Shown one piece after another: positions 50,362-58,716 of a DNA stretch of 64,000 nucleotides; the first letter of the stretch is position 1, and the number at the start of each line of letters is the position of its first letter. The translations under genes and the position numbers were made by a program. Source of the stretch: an alpha proteobacterium IMCC14465 (GTDB lineage Bacteria; Pseudomonadota; Alphaproteobacteria; RS24). The DNA is taken from the NCBI GenBank assembly GCA_000293845.2, contig ALYF01000002.1, positions 248,001-312,000 on the forward strand. The letters are read 5' to 3'. The notes under the pieces are model-generated. The model was not told where the DNA came from and made no database searches. It saw only the letters and a list, made by a program, of their open reading frames with translations.

Positions 50362-50400
50362 TTGACTATTACATCTTATTATTGATAATGATTATCAATA
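50362..50400 (+). promoter_or_regulatory. Fur box overlapping a sigma-70 promoter
   Basis: The 21 bases at 50380-50400 form a perfect palindrome with 10-bp arms around a central G; the core GATAATGATTATC is almost the classical iron box. A -35-like TTGACT (50362-50367) stands 16 bases before GATAAT (50384-50389), so the -10 lies inside the operator. Iron-bound Fur should block this promoter. The first gene downstream is the 65-residue protein at 50433. Confidence 0.8.
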
Positions 50401-50432
50401 GCAACTAATAAGCAGGTATTTAAGGTATTCTC

Positions 50433-50630
50433 ATGACACGGATTCACATCCCTTCACATAAAATGATGGCGTTACTTGCCCGCGATTGTGACAAACAAAA
50501 TTGGCTAGAAACGGCCCATAATATTGTGGCTTTCGAACCGTCCCCTCCGACGCTTCAAACGCAACCAAAATTCAAAAAATACCCCGCAAAAATCATTCCT
50601 TTTAATAGCTTCAAAGCCTCAAAACCCTGA
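50433..50630 (+). CDS. small basic protein of unknown function under a Fur box
   Basis: I do not recognise these 65 residues. TAAGG 7 bases before the ATG and the Fur-controlled promoter 40 bases upstream argue that it is a real gene. It is basic, with an N-terminal part rich in His and Met (MTRIHIPSHKMMALLARDC), then a Pro/Lys-rich tail (PSPPTLQTQPKFKKYPAKII). There is no signal peptide or membrane segment. It does not resemble HemP or Bfd. It may be an iron-stress small protein or a leader for the hydrolase gene, which starts 52 bases after its stop. Confidence 0.6.
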   Translation: MTRIHIPSHKMMALLARDCDKQNWLETAHNIVAFEPSPPTLQTQPKFKKYPAKIIPFNSFKASKP

Positions 50631-50682
50631 CTTGCATAATGGGCATATTACATTAGAGTTTGGGACATGCTTTGGACACGAA

Positions 50683-51687
50683 ATGACTGATATCGACTGG
50701 ACATCCCCCCGCATTATGGACCTGCCGGATTTACGGATGGCTGTATTTGAAGCCGGGTCGCCCTCACCGTCACGTCCGTCCATTATCCTGTGTCATGGCT
50801 TTCCCGAAATCGCTTATAGCTGGCGGCATATTATCGCCCCGCTTGCAGAATTAGGCTTTCATGTGGTTGCACCGGATTTACGAGGTTTTGGCGCGACCGG
50901 TAATCCGTTAAACGACTCGGGTGATGCCGCATCTGTTCCCCTGTTTGATATGCCGCATTTATGCGATGACATGGCACATTTGCTCGATGCGCTTAATTTG
51001 GAAGAGGCAATTTTCGCGGGCCATGATTGGGGCGGATTTGTTGTCTGGCAAATGCCATTTTACCAACCTGAACGCACAAAGGCAGTGATTGGCATTAACA
51101 CGCCTTTTATGCCGCGGCAGGACATGGATCCGATAGAAATTTTCAAAGCTATTTGGGGAGAAGACTGCTATTTGGTTCGGTTTCAAGATTATGGCATTGC
51201 CGAGAAAATTCTTAATGAAAATCCACGCAAGACTTTACTCGCGTCCTATCGTTCGCCATCGGGAAGTAATTTTAATGGTGACGACGCGGCTCAGAAAATG
51301 TGGAAAAATTTTGAATTGCTGAACATTCTTAAGACAGATGAAACACAATGGCCCGGTCACCAGCTTCTGCCGGATGATGAATTTCAGCCCTATATTGATG
51401 CATTCACCAAAACCGGGTTTCGTGGCGGGGTAAATTGGTATCGTAATTTTACCCGCAACTGGGAACTCAGCGAGAATTTTCCCGATAAAATAGACCTCCC
51501 CTGCCTGATGATTTGTGCCGAAAAAGACCCTGTCCTCCCCCCCGCCATGGCAGATATTATGCCAGCGCATATCGCAGATTTGGAAATCAAGCTGATTAAA
51601 GACTGCGGACATTGGACACAATCAGAAAAGCCAGCAGAACTATTTGGCTTCATGAAAGACTGGCTAGACAGAAGATTCCCTGTATAA
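50683..51687 (+). CDS. alpha/beta hydrolase, epoxide-hydrolase-like
   Basis: A 334-residue soluble hydrolase from the ATG at 50683; an upstream in-frame extension overlaps the small Fur-linked gene and lacks conserved sequence. The oxyanion motif HGFPE (38-42), the nucleophile aspartate D115 in AGHDWGG and the late CGHWTQSEKP histidine identify the epoxide-hydrolase/haloalkane-dehalogenase group. HGxP favours epoxide hydrolase. The cap domain has the WGEDCYLVRFQDYG type of sequence and a tyrosine candidate in NWYRNF. It may be iron-regulated with the preceding gene. Confidence 0.88.
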   Translation: MTDIDWTSPRIMDLPDLRMAVFEAGSPSPSRPSIILCHGFPEIAYSWRHIIAPLAELGFHVVAPDLRGFGATGNPLNDSGDAASVPLFDMPHLCDDMAHLLDALNLEEAIFAGHDWGGFVVWQMPFYQPERTKAVIGINTPFMPRQDMDPIEIFKAIWGEDCYLVRFQDYGIAEKILNENPRKTLLASYRSPSGSNFNGDDAAQKMWKNFELLNILKTDETQWPGHQLLPDDEFQPYIDAFTKTGFRGGVNWYRNFTRNWELSENFPDKIDLPCLMICAEKDPVLPPAMADIMPAHIADLEIKLIKDCGHWTQSEKPAELFGFMKDWLDRRFPV

Positions 51688-51768
51688 GGAAACGAGATAA
51701 GTAAGCAGGCACACACACCCTCTTCGTTTCTTGTCTGCTATTATATATTTATAAAGCCAGTATCCCGT

Positions 51769-53097
51769 ATGAATACACTTTCTAATAATGACGGCGTTTC
51801 CAAAGACCTCCTAACTGCCATTAATGGCGACAGACCGCTCAAGATTTTACTGCCCAGCTATCGGAGCAACCCTCACACTGGCGGTCAGGGGATTTACATG
51901 CGCCTTATCTCTAAGGCCATTGTGGATTTGGGACACAAAGTTGATGTGATTTCTGGCCCGCCCTACCCGCATCTCGACCCCCGTGTCGGCTTGATTGAAA
52001 TCCCATCGCTGGACATGTATGCACGCGACAACCCTTTCACATGTCTAGACCGTGAAATTATGAGCAATCGTATCGATTTATTTGAATGGTGGTCGCATAA
52101 TTGGGGCGGTTTCCCTGAGCCATATACATTTGGCGAGCGCCTAAAAAAATACATGAAAAACCGGATCTCGGATTATGACATCATGCATGATAATCAGACG
52201 CTCTGTTATGGCATGCTCGCCGTGCGCGATATGGGGCTTCCCGTTGTTGGCACAATTCACCACCCAATCACCAAAGACCGTCATATCGAAATCACACATG
52301 CGACATCACCTTTTCTTAAATTGCTGAAATGGCGCTGGTATAGTTTTCTGAATATGCAAATCCGCGTGGCACGCCAGCTTGATCCGTTAATCGTTGTCTC
52401 CGACAGCACCAAGCGTGATGTTCACAAAGATTTTGGGGTGCCGCTGGAACGTATGCAGCGCATTCATCATGGTATTAATCATGAAGCCTTTAGCCCAATG
52501 CCGGAGATTAAACGCAAGACCAATCGCCTGATGGCAACAGCAAGTGCCGACGTCCCGCTTAAAGGACTAATTTATCTTATCCGCGCTTATGACGAACTGC
52601 TCAAAACATTTCCAGACCTTGAATTGGTGGTTGTTGGCAGCCTACGCGAAGGCCCAACCATGCACGAACTTGAAAAACGCGGCATACGCGACCGCGTTAA
52701 ATTTATTTCCAATCTTGACGAAGAAGATATTCGAAAGCTCTATGCCGAGGCTACCATCGCAGTATCTCCATCAGTTTATGAGGGTTTCGGCTTTCCTGCA
52801 GGCGAGGCTTTATCATGCGGCGTTCCGCTGGTATCGACCGATGGCGGCTCACTGCCCGAAGTCGTCGGCGATGCGGGGATTATTGTTCCTCATTCCAATC
52901 CACCGGCGCTTGCCGAAGCGATTGCGGATTTACTGAATAATCCCGACAAACGCGAGGCGCTTTCCATTAAAGGGCGACAACATATTTTGGATAAATTCAC
53001 ATGGTCACGATGTGCACAAGAAGTCGTGGATATGTACCGTGCCACTATGGCCAAAAACGCCAATATACAGTTAGCAAATGCAGACCATTCAGCTTGA
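51769..53097 (+). CDS. GT4-family glycosyltransferase
   Basis: A 442-residue GT-B fold enzyme. The N-terminal domain begins PSYRSNPHTGGQGIYMRLIS with the acceptor-loop glycines. The C-terminal donor domain shows NHEAFSP, a nucleotide-sugar segment (ELVVVGSLREG) and the EX7E block SVYEGFGFPAGEALSCGVPLV. Retaining transfer from a nucleotide sugar is expected; donor and acceptor are unknown. It overlaps the methyltransferase start by 20 bases and heads a three-gene set. Confidence 0.92.
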   Translation: MNTLSNNDGVSKDLLTAINGDRPLKILLPSYRSNPHTGGQGIYMRLISKAIVDLGHKVDVISGPPYPHLDPRVGLIEIPSLDMYARDNPFTCLDREIMSNRIDLFEWWSHNWGGFPEPYTFGERLKKYMKNRISDYDIMHDNQTLCYGMLAVRDMGLPVVGTIHHPITKDRHIEITHATSPFLKLLKWRWYSFLNMQIRVARQLDPLIVVSDSTKRDVHKDFGVPLERMQRIHHGINHEAFSPMPEIKRKTNRLMATASADVPLKGLIYLIRAYDELLKTFPDLELVVVGSLREGPTMHELEKRGIRDRVKFISNLDEEDIRKLYAEATIAVSPSVYEGFGFPAGEALSCGVPLVSTDGGSLPEVVGDAGIIVPHSNPPALAEAIADLLNNPDKREALSIKGRQHILDKFTWSRCAQEVVDMYRATMAKNANIQLANADHSA

Positions 53098-53791
53098 AAA
53101 ACTTGACGTTAAAGAAGGTCATAAAGTTTTAGACCTTGGTTGTGGACATGGGCGACATTGCCATGCGGTCTATTATCACGCGAACTGCCAGATTATCGGC
53201 GTTGACCTCGGCTTTGACGATATTCTGGTCGCACGCAAGGGGTTCGAAGCCTATCCGGATTTAGCCGGACAATCAGAAAGCAGTTTTGGCCTTGGCGTGG
53301 CAGATGCGCTTCATCTGCCCTTTGAGGATAATACGTTCGACCGTGTCATCTGCTCGGAGGTGCTGGAGCACATCCCTGATTACCTTGCCGCGATAGACGA
53401 GATATTGCGCGTTACCAAACCGGGCGGGCGCATTGGTATTTCAGTACCGCGCTTCTGGCCTGAAAAAATATGCTGGCTTTTATCGGCGGATTACCACAAT
53501 GAGCCGGGCGGTCATATACGAATTTTCAGAGCCAAGGAATTGGAGCAGGATTTTACCTCACGCGGTTTTAAAAAAATGGCACATCACTGGGCGCATGGCC
53601 TCCATTCCCCCTATTGGTGGCTGAGATGTTTGCTGGGCGTAAAAAAAGATAAAGCCTTCGGGGTGCGCCATTATCATAAATTATTGGTCGCTGAAATGAT
53701 GAAGCCAAATGGCCTCGTAGCCGCTTTCGGCAAATTGCTCGACCCAATTATGGGTAAGTCAGTCGTGTTTTATTTCGACAAGAAGTTATAA
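53078..53791 (+). CDS. class I SAM-dependent methyltransferase
   Basis: A 237-residue Methyltransf_11-type enzyme with SAM motif VLDLGCGHGRHCHAV, motif II LGVADALHLPFEDNTFDRVI, the LEHIPDYLAAIDEILRVTKP post-motif and a C-terminal segment with basic residues. The start lies inside the glycosyltransferase gene (20-base overlap), so translation is coupled. It probably methylates the product of the neighbouring glycosyltransferase or a related intermediate; this is inference from context. Confidence 0.9.
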   Translation: MQTIQLEKLDVKEGHKVLDLGCGHGRHCHAVYYHANCQIIGVDLGFDDILVARKGFEAYPDLAGQSESSFGLGVADALHLPFEDNTFDRVICSEVLEHIPDYLAAIDEILRVTKPGGRIGISVPRFWPEKICWLLSADYHNEPGGHIRIFRAKELEQDFTSRGFKKMAHHWAHGLHSPYWWLRCLLGVKKDKAFGVRHYHKLLVAEMMKPNGLVAAFGKLLDPIMGKSVVFYFDKKL

Positions 53792-53793
53792 GC

Positions 53794-54861
53794 ATGTCTG
53801 AGATTAAATCCTTCAGCCCCTATTTTGACGGCACGGTAGAAACCATCAAATCCATCCAAAGAGATGATGGCGGCATTCCTTGGTTCAAGGATGGCGTGCT
53901 CGATCCATGGAATCATCTTGAGGCAGTCATGGCGGTTAATCTTTGCGGTGAAAAAGAAACTGTGCGGCGCGGGTTTGATTATCTCTTTAATACCCAGCTT
54001 GAAGATGGCTCATGGTGGGGGCAACTAGGTAGCGCTGTCCCACTAGATGACGCGCTGATGCATTTTTCATCCGAGGGCATGGATTCCGGCACCCGCACGA
54101 GGGATACAAATTTTGCTGCCTATATCGCCACTGCCGTTTGGCATGACTATCTCCTCAGCAAGAATCTCGATTTCACGAAAACGGCATGGCCATATGTGAA
54201 AAAAGCCATCAGCTTCACTCTGTCTCTGCAAACAGAAGAGGGAGATATACGCTGGGCGGCTGAAACCGAAACCACGCCAGAGAATGATGCGCTCGTTACG
54301 GGCTGTTGTTCAATTTATAAAAGTCTCGCCTCCGCCCTGAAGCTTGCGGAACTTGCCAATTTCGATTCTGATGCCGAGAGGCTTATCAATGACTGGTCTG
54401 ACGCGCGGGATAAGTTAGGGGACGCCCTTATAAACAAACCGCATCGTTTCGACCGTCATTGGGCGCCAAAAGACAATTTTTCAATGGACTGGTATTATCC
54501 GGTTCTGACAGGTGTACTTCAGGGTGAAGCCGCACAAAAACGTCTGGACGACAAATGGGATGTTTTCGTCATGGAAGGTTTCGGATGCAAATGCGTCAGT
54601 GAAGAGCCTTGGGTTACCGTTGCAGAAACGGCAGAGCTTGTTATGGCGCTTATGAAAGCAGGCAGAGAAACGAAAGCCGCAGAGATACTGTCGTGGCTTG
54701 ATAAATACCGTGACGAAGATGGTGGCTATTGGATGGGCTATCAGACCGAACAGCAAATTAATTGGCCTCTGGAGAAGCCGCCATGGACGTCTGGCGCTGT
54801 CATTCTAGCAACGGATGCGGTTTTAAACCTTTCACCTGCGGCCAAGCTGTTTCGTGAATAG
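53794..54861 (+). CDS. alpha/alpha-toroid protein, prenyltransferase/squalene-cyclase-like
   Basis: A 355-residue protein with repeats resembling the QW/toroid motifs of terpene cyclases: IQRDDGGIPWFKDGVLDPWN, NTQLEDGSWWGQLG, LSLQTEEGDIRWAAE and DKYRDEDGGYWMGYQTE. It is about half the length of squalene-hopene cyclase and I see no DxDD catalytic motif, so cyclase activity is doubtful; a binding or glycoside-hydrolase-like toroid is as likely. It begins 2 bases after the methyltransferase and is part of that operon. Confidence 0.75.
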   Translation: MSEIKSFSPYFDGTVETIKSIQRDDGGIPWFKDGVLDPWNHLEAVMAVNLCGEKETVRRGFDYLFNTQLEDGSWWGQLGSAVPLDDALMHFSSEGMDSGTRTRDTNFAAYIATAVWHDYLLSKNLDFTKTAWPYVKKAISFTLSLQTEEGDIRWAAETETTPENDALVTGCCSIYKSLASALKLAELANFDSDAERLINDWSDARDKLGDALINKPHRFDRHWAPKDNFSMDWYYPVLTGVLQGEAAQKRLDDKWDVFVMEGFGCKCVSEEPWVTVAETAELVMALMKAGRETKAAEILSWLDKYRDEDGGYWMGYQTEQQINWPLEKPPWTSGAVILATDAVLNLSPAAKLFRE

Positions 54862-54863
54862 AT

Positions 54864-55496
54864 TTATAGACGCCGCAAAAAGCGCAATGATTTAACGACT
54901 TTAATTTCCTCAAAAAAACCCGAGGCCAGAGCCAACTTATAGATTTCATAGGGTGGGCGTCCGCCATCTTCGGGATTTGGGAAGACATCATGTATCGCCA
55001 GCACACCGCCGGTCATCACCCGCGTCGCCCAGAGACGATAATCATCCAGCGCCGCTGGCATAGAATGACCACCATCAATAAATAAAAACCCAAAATCTCC
55101 GCGCACAACCCGCGATGCCATGCGAGATGGGGCAATGACAGGAACAACTACATCTTCCAGATTTGCCCCCCGTATCGTGCGCCGGAAAAGAGCCAGCGAA
55201 GACATGCCCCCCGTCTCGGGGTCGGCAAGGTCAGGATCAAAATATGCCTCACCGGGCTGATTTTCTTCAGAGCCATAATGATGGTCTACCGAAACCAGAA
55301 GACCACCACACTGACGCACGGCTTCACCAATATAGACCGTGGACTTACCGCAGTAACTGCCGATTTCAACCGATAAAGCCTGCGGGAAACCAGACAAAAC
55401 GTCCAGCGCCATATCGTAAAGCGCACGCCCTTCATCCGGGTCCATAAACCCTTTAATCGTTTCAATATAAGTGAGCGCATCGTCAGTCAGGCTCAT
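54864..55496 (-). CDS. class I SAM-dependent methyltransferase, Methyltransf_24 type
   Basis: A 210-residue methyltransferase with SAM motif ALSVEIGSYCGKSTVYIGEA, an SVDHHYGS acidic strand end, GFLFIDGGHSMPAALDDYRL and GGVLAIHDVFPNPEDGG. The Asp/His pattern resembles small-molecule or sugar O-methyltransferases of the cephalosporin-hydroxylase/CmcI-like group. It overlaps the MFS gene by 4 bases (same operon) and converges with the toroid gene, 2 bases apart. Confidence 0.85.
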   Translation of the reverse strand: MSLTDDALTYIETIKGFMDPDEGRALYDMALDVLSGFPQALSVEIGSYCGKSTVYIGEAVRQCGGLLVSVDHHYGSEENQPGEAYFDPDLADPETGGMSSLALFRRTIRGANLEDVVVPVIAPSRMASRVVRGDFGFLFIDGGHSMPAALDDYRLWATRVMTGGVLAIHDVFPNPEDGGRPPYEIYKLALASGFFEEIKVVKSLRFLRRL

Positions 55497-56884
55497 GATG
55501 ACGTCACATCGCGATTGGCATCAAGTTCATTTCTAATATCATTATAGGCGGCTTCATTTAGCTTAAAAAAGCTGAACAAAAATGCTGCCAGAATATAAAA
55601 TATACAAGGCAAGAGGGTGAACATGAACTTCATCGCATTAATAACCAAATCCGTTTGTGGGACATTTGGTTCAAATCCGACAACACTCAAAACAATACCG
55701 AGAACAAACAAAACAATTGCCGTGGAGCTTTTCCAAACAAGACTCCAGACAGCGAAATAAGCGCCCTCTTTGCGGTCACCCGTCTGTAATTCATCATAAT
55801 CAATAATGTCGCTAAAAATGGACGGGCCGATGACGTTGTTACAGCCATTCGCCGTTCCCGCCATGATACCCGCAATATAGAGATGCGCCAAATTACCGTA
55901 ATCGGCAAAAAACATTGATCCAAAAGCCGTACCGGAAAGCAGCATTGAAAATGTATAGAGGTTTTTCTTGCCGAATTTACGCGCCAACGGCATCCATATT
56001 GGGACAAGCAATAAGGAAGGCAACATGAAAAAAAGAATAAAAAAGGAAGCGATATTCGCATCATTCAGCACATAAGTGCAGACATAGAGAACCAATGTAG
56101 AGGTGAGTGCAAAGCTAATATTATCCATAAAATTAACGGCCAAAATGCGCCTAGCATGCATATTTTTAATTACATCTTTGATAACCGGTAACGCAGATGT
56201 CGAACGGCGCTCGGCAAAACCGGGCTTCTCGCGCATGCCATAGGCACAAATCAAAATACTCATCGCCGTTAATAAACCAATAATGGTTGCCTGCGTACCA
56301 GCGAATTCAATCACCTTGTCGGCACCTTCGCTATGCAGTTTGGTCAGGGAATAAATACCGCCAAGGCTCAGCACATATCCAGCCAACCAGCCCGCATGGC
56401 GACAGCCAAAGACAATATTGCGTTGATGATAATCTTCCGTCATTTCAGCGGCAATGGCAAAATGAGGCACATAAAATAATGTCGAGGCCGTATAAAACAG
56501 AATAACTGCCGCCCCAAACCATAAAATAGCAATTAGCTCACCCGAAACGGGAGACGGATTGAACAACATATAAAAGGCAAAACCCAGTGGCACTGCCGCC
56601 AGTACCAACCATGGGCGCCGCCGTCCAAAACGCGTACGGGTGTTATCGGAAAGATGACCGATAAGAGGATCTGAAATCGCATCCCAAAGGCGAGAGATAC
56701 CAAAAATAAAACCAACCGTCGCCGGGGCAATCGCCAGAAAATCTGTCGCAAAAATCATTAAATAGAGATTGATGAGACCATACATATAGCCAAAACCAAT
56801 CGTTGGAAGCGTGAAATATACCAGCGAGCTTCCGAGATTTTTGTTCATACTCATTCCAAGAAAATCTGAGACAGCACTCATCAT
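55493..56884 (-). CDS. MFS transporter, GPH (glycoside-pentoside-hexuronide) type
   Basis: A 463-residue, 12-segment transporter. The N-terminal half has SRLWDAISDPLIGHLSDNTR and RFGRRRPWLVLAAVPLG, signature blocks of the GPH/MelB family that moves sugars with a cation. Likely residents of this pathway are sugar-like or glycosylated compounds. The first ATG (56884) has a weak ribosome site, and an ATG at 56848 (MNKNLGSSLVYF) is preceded by a purine-rich stretch, so the real start may be 12 codons later. Coupled to the methyltransferase by a 4-base overlap. Confidence 0.9.
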   Translation of the reverse strand: MMSAVSDFLGMSMNKNLGSSLVYFTLPTIGFGYMYGLINLYLMIFATDFLAIAPATVGFIFGISRLWDAISDPLIGHLSDNTRTRFGRRRPWLVLAAVPLGFAFYMLFNPSPVSGELIAILWFGAAVILFYTASTLFYVPHFAIAAEMTEDYHQRNIVFGCRHAGWLAGYVLSLGGIYSLTKLHSEGADKVIEFAGTQATIIGLLTAMSILICAYGMREKPGFAERRSTSALPVIKDVIKNMHARRILAVNFMDNISFALTSTLVLYVCTYVLNDANIASFFILFFMLPSLLLVPIWMPLARKFGKKNLYTFSMLLSGTAFGSMFFADYGNLAHLYIAGIMAGTANGCNNVIGPSIFSDIIDYDELQTGDRKEGAYFAVWSLVWKSSTAIVLFVLGIVLSVVGFEPNVPQTDLVINAMKFMFTLLPCIFYILAAFLFSFFKLNEAAYNDIRNELDANRDVTSS

Positions 56885-56953
56885 TCAATTAATTTCTTAT
56901 ATGTGCAAGGTGAAAATACTGATAGATTGCTGTCCTTACCTGTCGGGTTAAAA

Positions 56954-57388
56954 ATGAAAAATTATAAAAACCGAGACATGCGCACTTCCCGTAGCACCTC
57001 CCGTCGCAGCTCCCGTCGCACATCCCGAATGATGCATGTTATATTTTCAAATAAATTTAACCATCCAGAGCGTATGGCTGTAGATATGATGAACCGACAA
57101 ATCAACAATTATCCGGTTGCGATATGCATCCGAGATGATTGCGATGCATATAATCAAACATCAGTTATGAACTATCTGGACCCACGCATTGAAATCTTCA
57201 GGATTCCGGCGCTTTTTAGTCAGGTATATCTGGTTTATGCCCTGATGACCTGGAAGCCAACACGCATTTATTGGCATATTAAGCCTATTCGTTTTTACTT
57301 TGGCATCATGTTTAGGCGGCTAGAGCAGATATCTGTCCAACCTGCCATGCAAAGCTCCTTTGAAAAGGATGAAAATGACTCAACGTGA
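56954..57388 (+). CDS. hypothetical protein with (RTSR)4 repeat at its N-terminus
   Basis: I do not recognise this 144-residue protein. From the ATG at 56954 it begins with about 9 residues and then RTSRSTSRRSSRRTSR, encoded by four 12-bp DNA repeats. After it comes MMHVIFSNKFNHPERMAVDM, a YP-rich middle and a C-terminal basic-hydrophobic stretch (MTWKPTRIYWHIKPIRFYFG). The start of the second part resembles the N-terminus of a sugar transferase, but no catalytic block follows, so it may be a fragment. No ribosome site decides the start; the internal ATG pair at 57031/57034 is another option. Adjacent genes point towards glycan metabolism. Confidence 0.5.
   Translation: MKNYKNRDMRTSRSTSRRSSRRTSRMMHVIFSNKFNHPERMAVDMMNRQINNYPVAICIRDDCDAYNQTSVMNYLDPRIEIFRIPALFSQVYLVYALMTWKPTRIYWHIKPIRFYFGIMFRRLEQISVQPAMQSSFEKDENDST
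56981..57028 (+). repeat. 12-bp tandem repeat, four copies, coding (RTSR)4
   Basis: Four consecutive units: CGCACTTCCCGT, AGCACCTCCCGT, CGCAGCTCCCGT and CGCACATCCCGA. Each encodes Arg/Ser-Thr/Ser-Ser-Arg. Unit length is a multiple of three, so copy changes would keep the frame. Confidence 0.85.
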
Positions 57389-57493
57389 TAACGGAAAAAT
57401 GCATGAAGAGGGATGATAAAAGTGGTCGACCGTTCTAATTCGACGTATGTTGCTTTATCAAAATATCACCAATCGAGAAGTTAAACTTATCCT

Positions 57494-57937
57494 ATGAAAA
57501 GAAACCTCCCCCTTATTCTCACTTGTTGTCTGTTTCTGTCAGGCATATTCGCCACATCACAAGTCGCAGCAGACACCTCATTACTCACGGTTAAAGAAGC
57601 TGTTTTCAGACCCGGCGTTGGCGCGCGTCCGGGTGTTGTGTTTCTGAAGCTAACCAACGCCAGCGACCTTAACCAAACGCTTATATCCGTACAGAGCAAC
57701 GCCGCCGACAAAATTGAAATTCATACACACGACATGAAAGATGGCATGATGCGGATGCGGCGCCTTGATGCGCTGGCAGTTAACGCCAATGAGACGGTTA
57801 TCCTTAAGCCGCATGGTTTGCATTTAATGGTTTTCGGTTATACCGCATCTGAAACTGAGCTGCGGATGACGCTGTCGTTTGAAAGTGGGGAGCAAATTAG
57901 CTTCAGCCCTGAAATTATCGCCTATGGAAATAAATAA
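57494..57937 (+). CDS. PCu(A)C copper-chaperone-family periplasmic protein
   Basis: A 147-residue exported protein: a signal peptide (MKRNLPLILTCCLFLSGIFA, cleavage near residue 26) and a PCu(A)C domain with the metal site IEIHTHDMKDGMMRMRRL and KPHGLHLMVFG, giving the His/Met set H-x10-M-x21-H-x-M. The family delivers Cu(I) to cytochrome oxidase CuA. Here it is 14 bases upstream of a ZnuC-type ATPase, a setting where it might instead bind zinc. No copper gene is nearby. Confidence 0.88.
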   Translation: MKRNLPLILTCCLFLSGIFATSQVAADTSLLTVKEAVFRPGVGARPGVVFLKLTNASDLNQTLISVQSNAADKIEIHTHDMKDGMMRMRRLDALAVNANETVILKPHGLHLMVFGYTASETELRMTLSFESGEQISFSPEIIAYGNK

Positions 57938-57951
57938 AGCAGGTCGTCCCT

Positions 57952-58716
57952 ATGCTGATTGAAGGTCAAAACATCTCAGTTGCTAAAGAAGCCGGACGCA
58001 TTCTTGATAATGTGTCGCTTCAGATTGACGAGAAAGACTTTCTAACAATTATCGGCCCTAATGGCGCGGGAAAGACCATGCTTTTGAAATGCCTTTTAGG
58101 CGTCCTGTCCCCCGACGAAGGCACTGTTACTCATAAGCCGGGGCTGACCATTGGCTATATGCCCCAGAGTATGGAAATTGACCCTGTCTTGCCGCTTTCG
58201 GTAAAGCGGTTTTTAACTTTAAATATGACCGTTGAGACAGGTTTCCTTGATGAGATTATTCTGGAAACTGATATTGGCCATCTGCTAGACAGGCAAATGC
58301 ACGCCCTATCAGGCGGCGAAATTCAGCGCGTTATGCTGGCGCGCGCCCTCGCAAGAGACCCTGATTTACTGATACTGGATGAACCCGCGCAAAACCTGGA
58401 TATTTCGGGACAACTCGAATTTTACAAATTACTTGAACGGATTTATCACGACCGTCAAAAAGCAATTTTGATGGTGTCGCATGACATTCATCTCGTCATG
58501 GCGTCAACGCAAAGGGTCATCTGCCTTTATCACCATGTTTGCTGCTCGGGTGCGCCACAAGCCATTACGCAAGACCCAGAGTTTATCTCTATATTCGGAG
58601 ATGATTTGTCAAAAATGATGGCGGTTTACCCACATGAGCATGATCACGATCATTCTCATTCTCTCTCTCATTCTCTCTCTGGCCATGATCATCATGGTGG
58701 AGATGACCATTCATGA
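57952..58716 (+). CDS. znuC: metal (zinc/manganese) ABC transporter ATP-binding protein
   Basis: A 254-residue ABC ATPase with Walker A GPNGAGKTM, signature LSGGEIQRVML, Walker B LLILDEPAQNLD and switch SHDIHLVMA. The last 28 residues are rich in His, Asp and Ser (HEHDHDHSHSLSHSLSGHDH) and probably bind metal. That tail is partly encoded by two copies of CATTCTCTCTCT (58657-58680). It overlaps the permease gene by 4 bases, so the two are coupled. Zinc is favoured, but manganese cannot be excluded. Confidence 0.92.
   Translation: MLIEGQNISVAKEAGRILDNVSLQIDEKDFLTIIGPNGAGKTMLLKCLLGVLSPDEGTVTHKPGLTIGYMPQSMEIDPVLPLSVKRFLTLNMTVETGFLDEIILETDIGHLLDRQMHALSGGEIQRVMLARALARDPDLLILDEPAQNLDISGQLEFYKLLERIYHDRQKAILMVSHDIHLVMASTQRVICLYHHVCCSGAPQAITQDPEFISIFGDDLSKMMAVYPHEHDHDHSHSLSHSLSGHDHHGGDDHS

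Noticed and set aside
57389-57493. Zur box in front of the PCu(A)C-znuCB operon
   Set aside because: No palindrome of the Zur type could be recognised in this gap.
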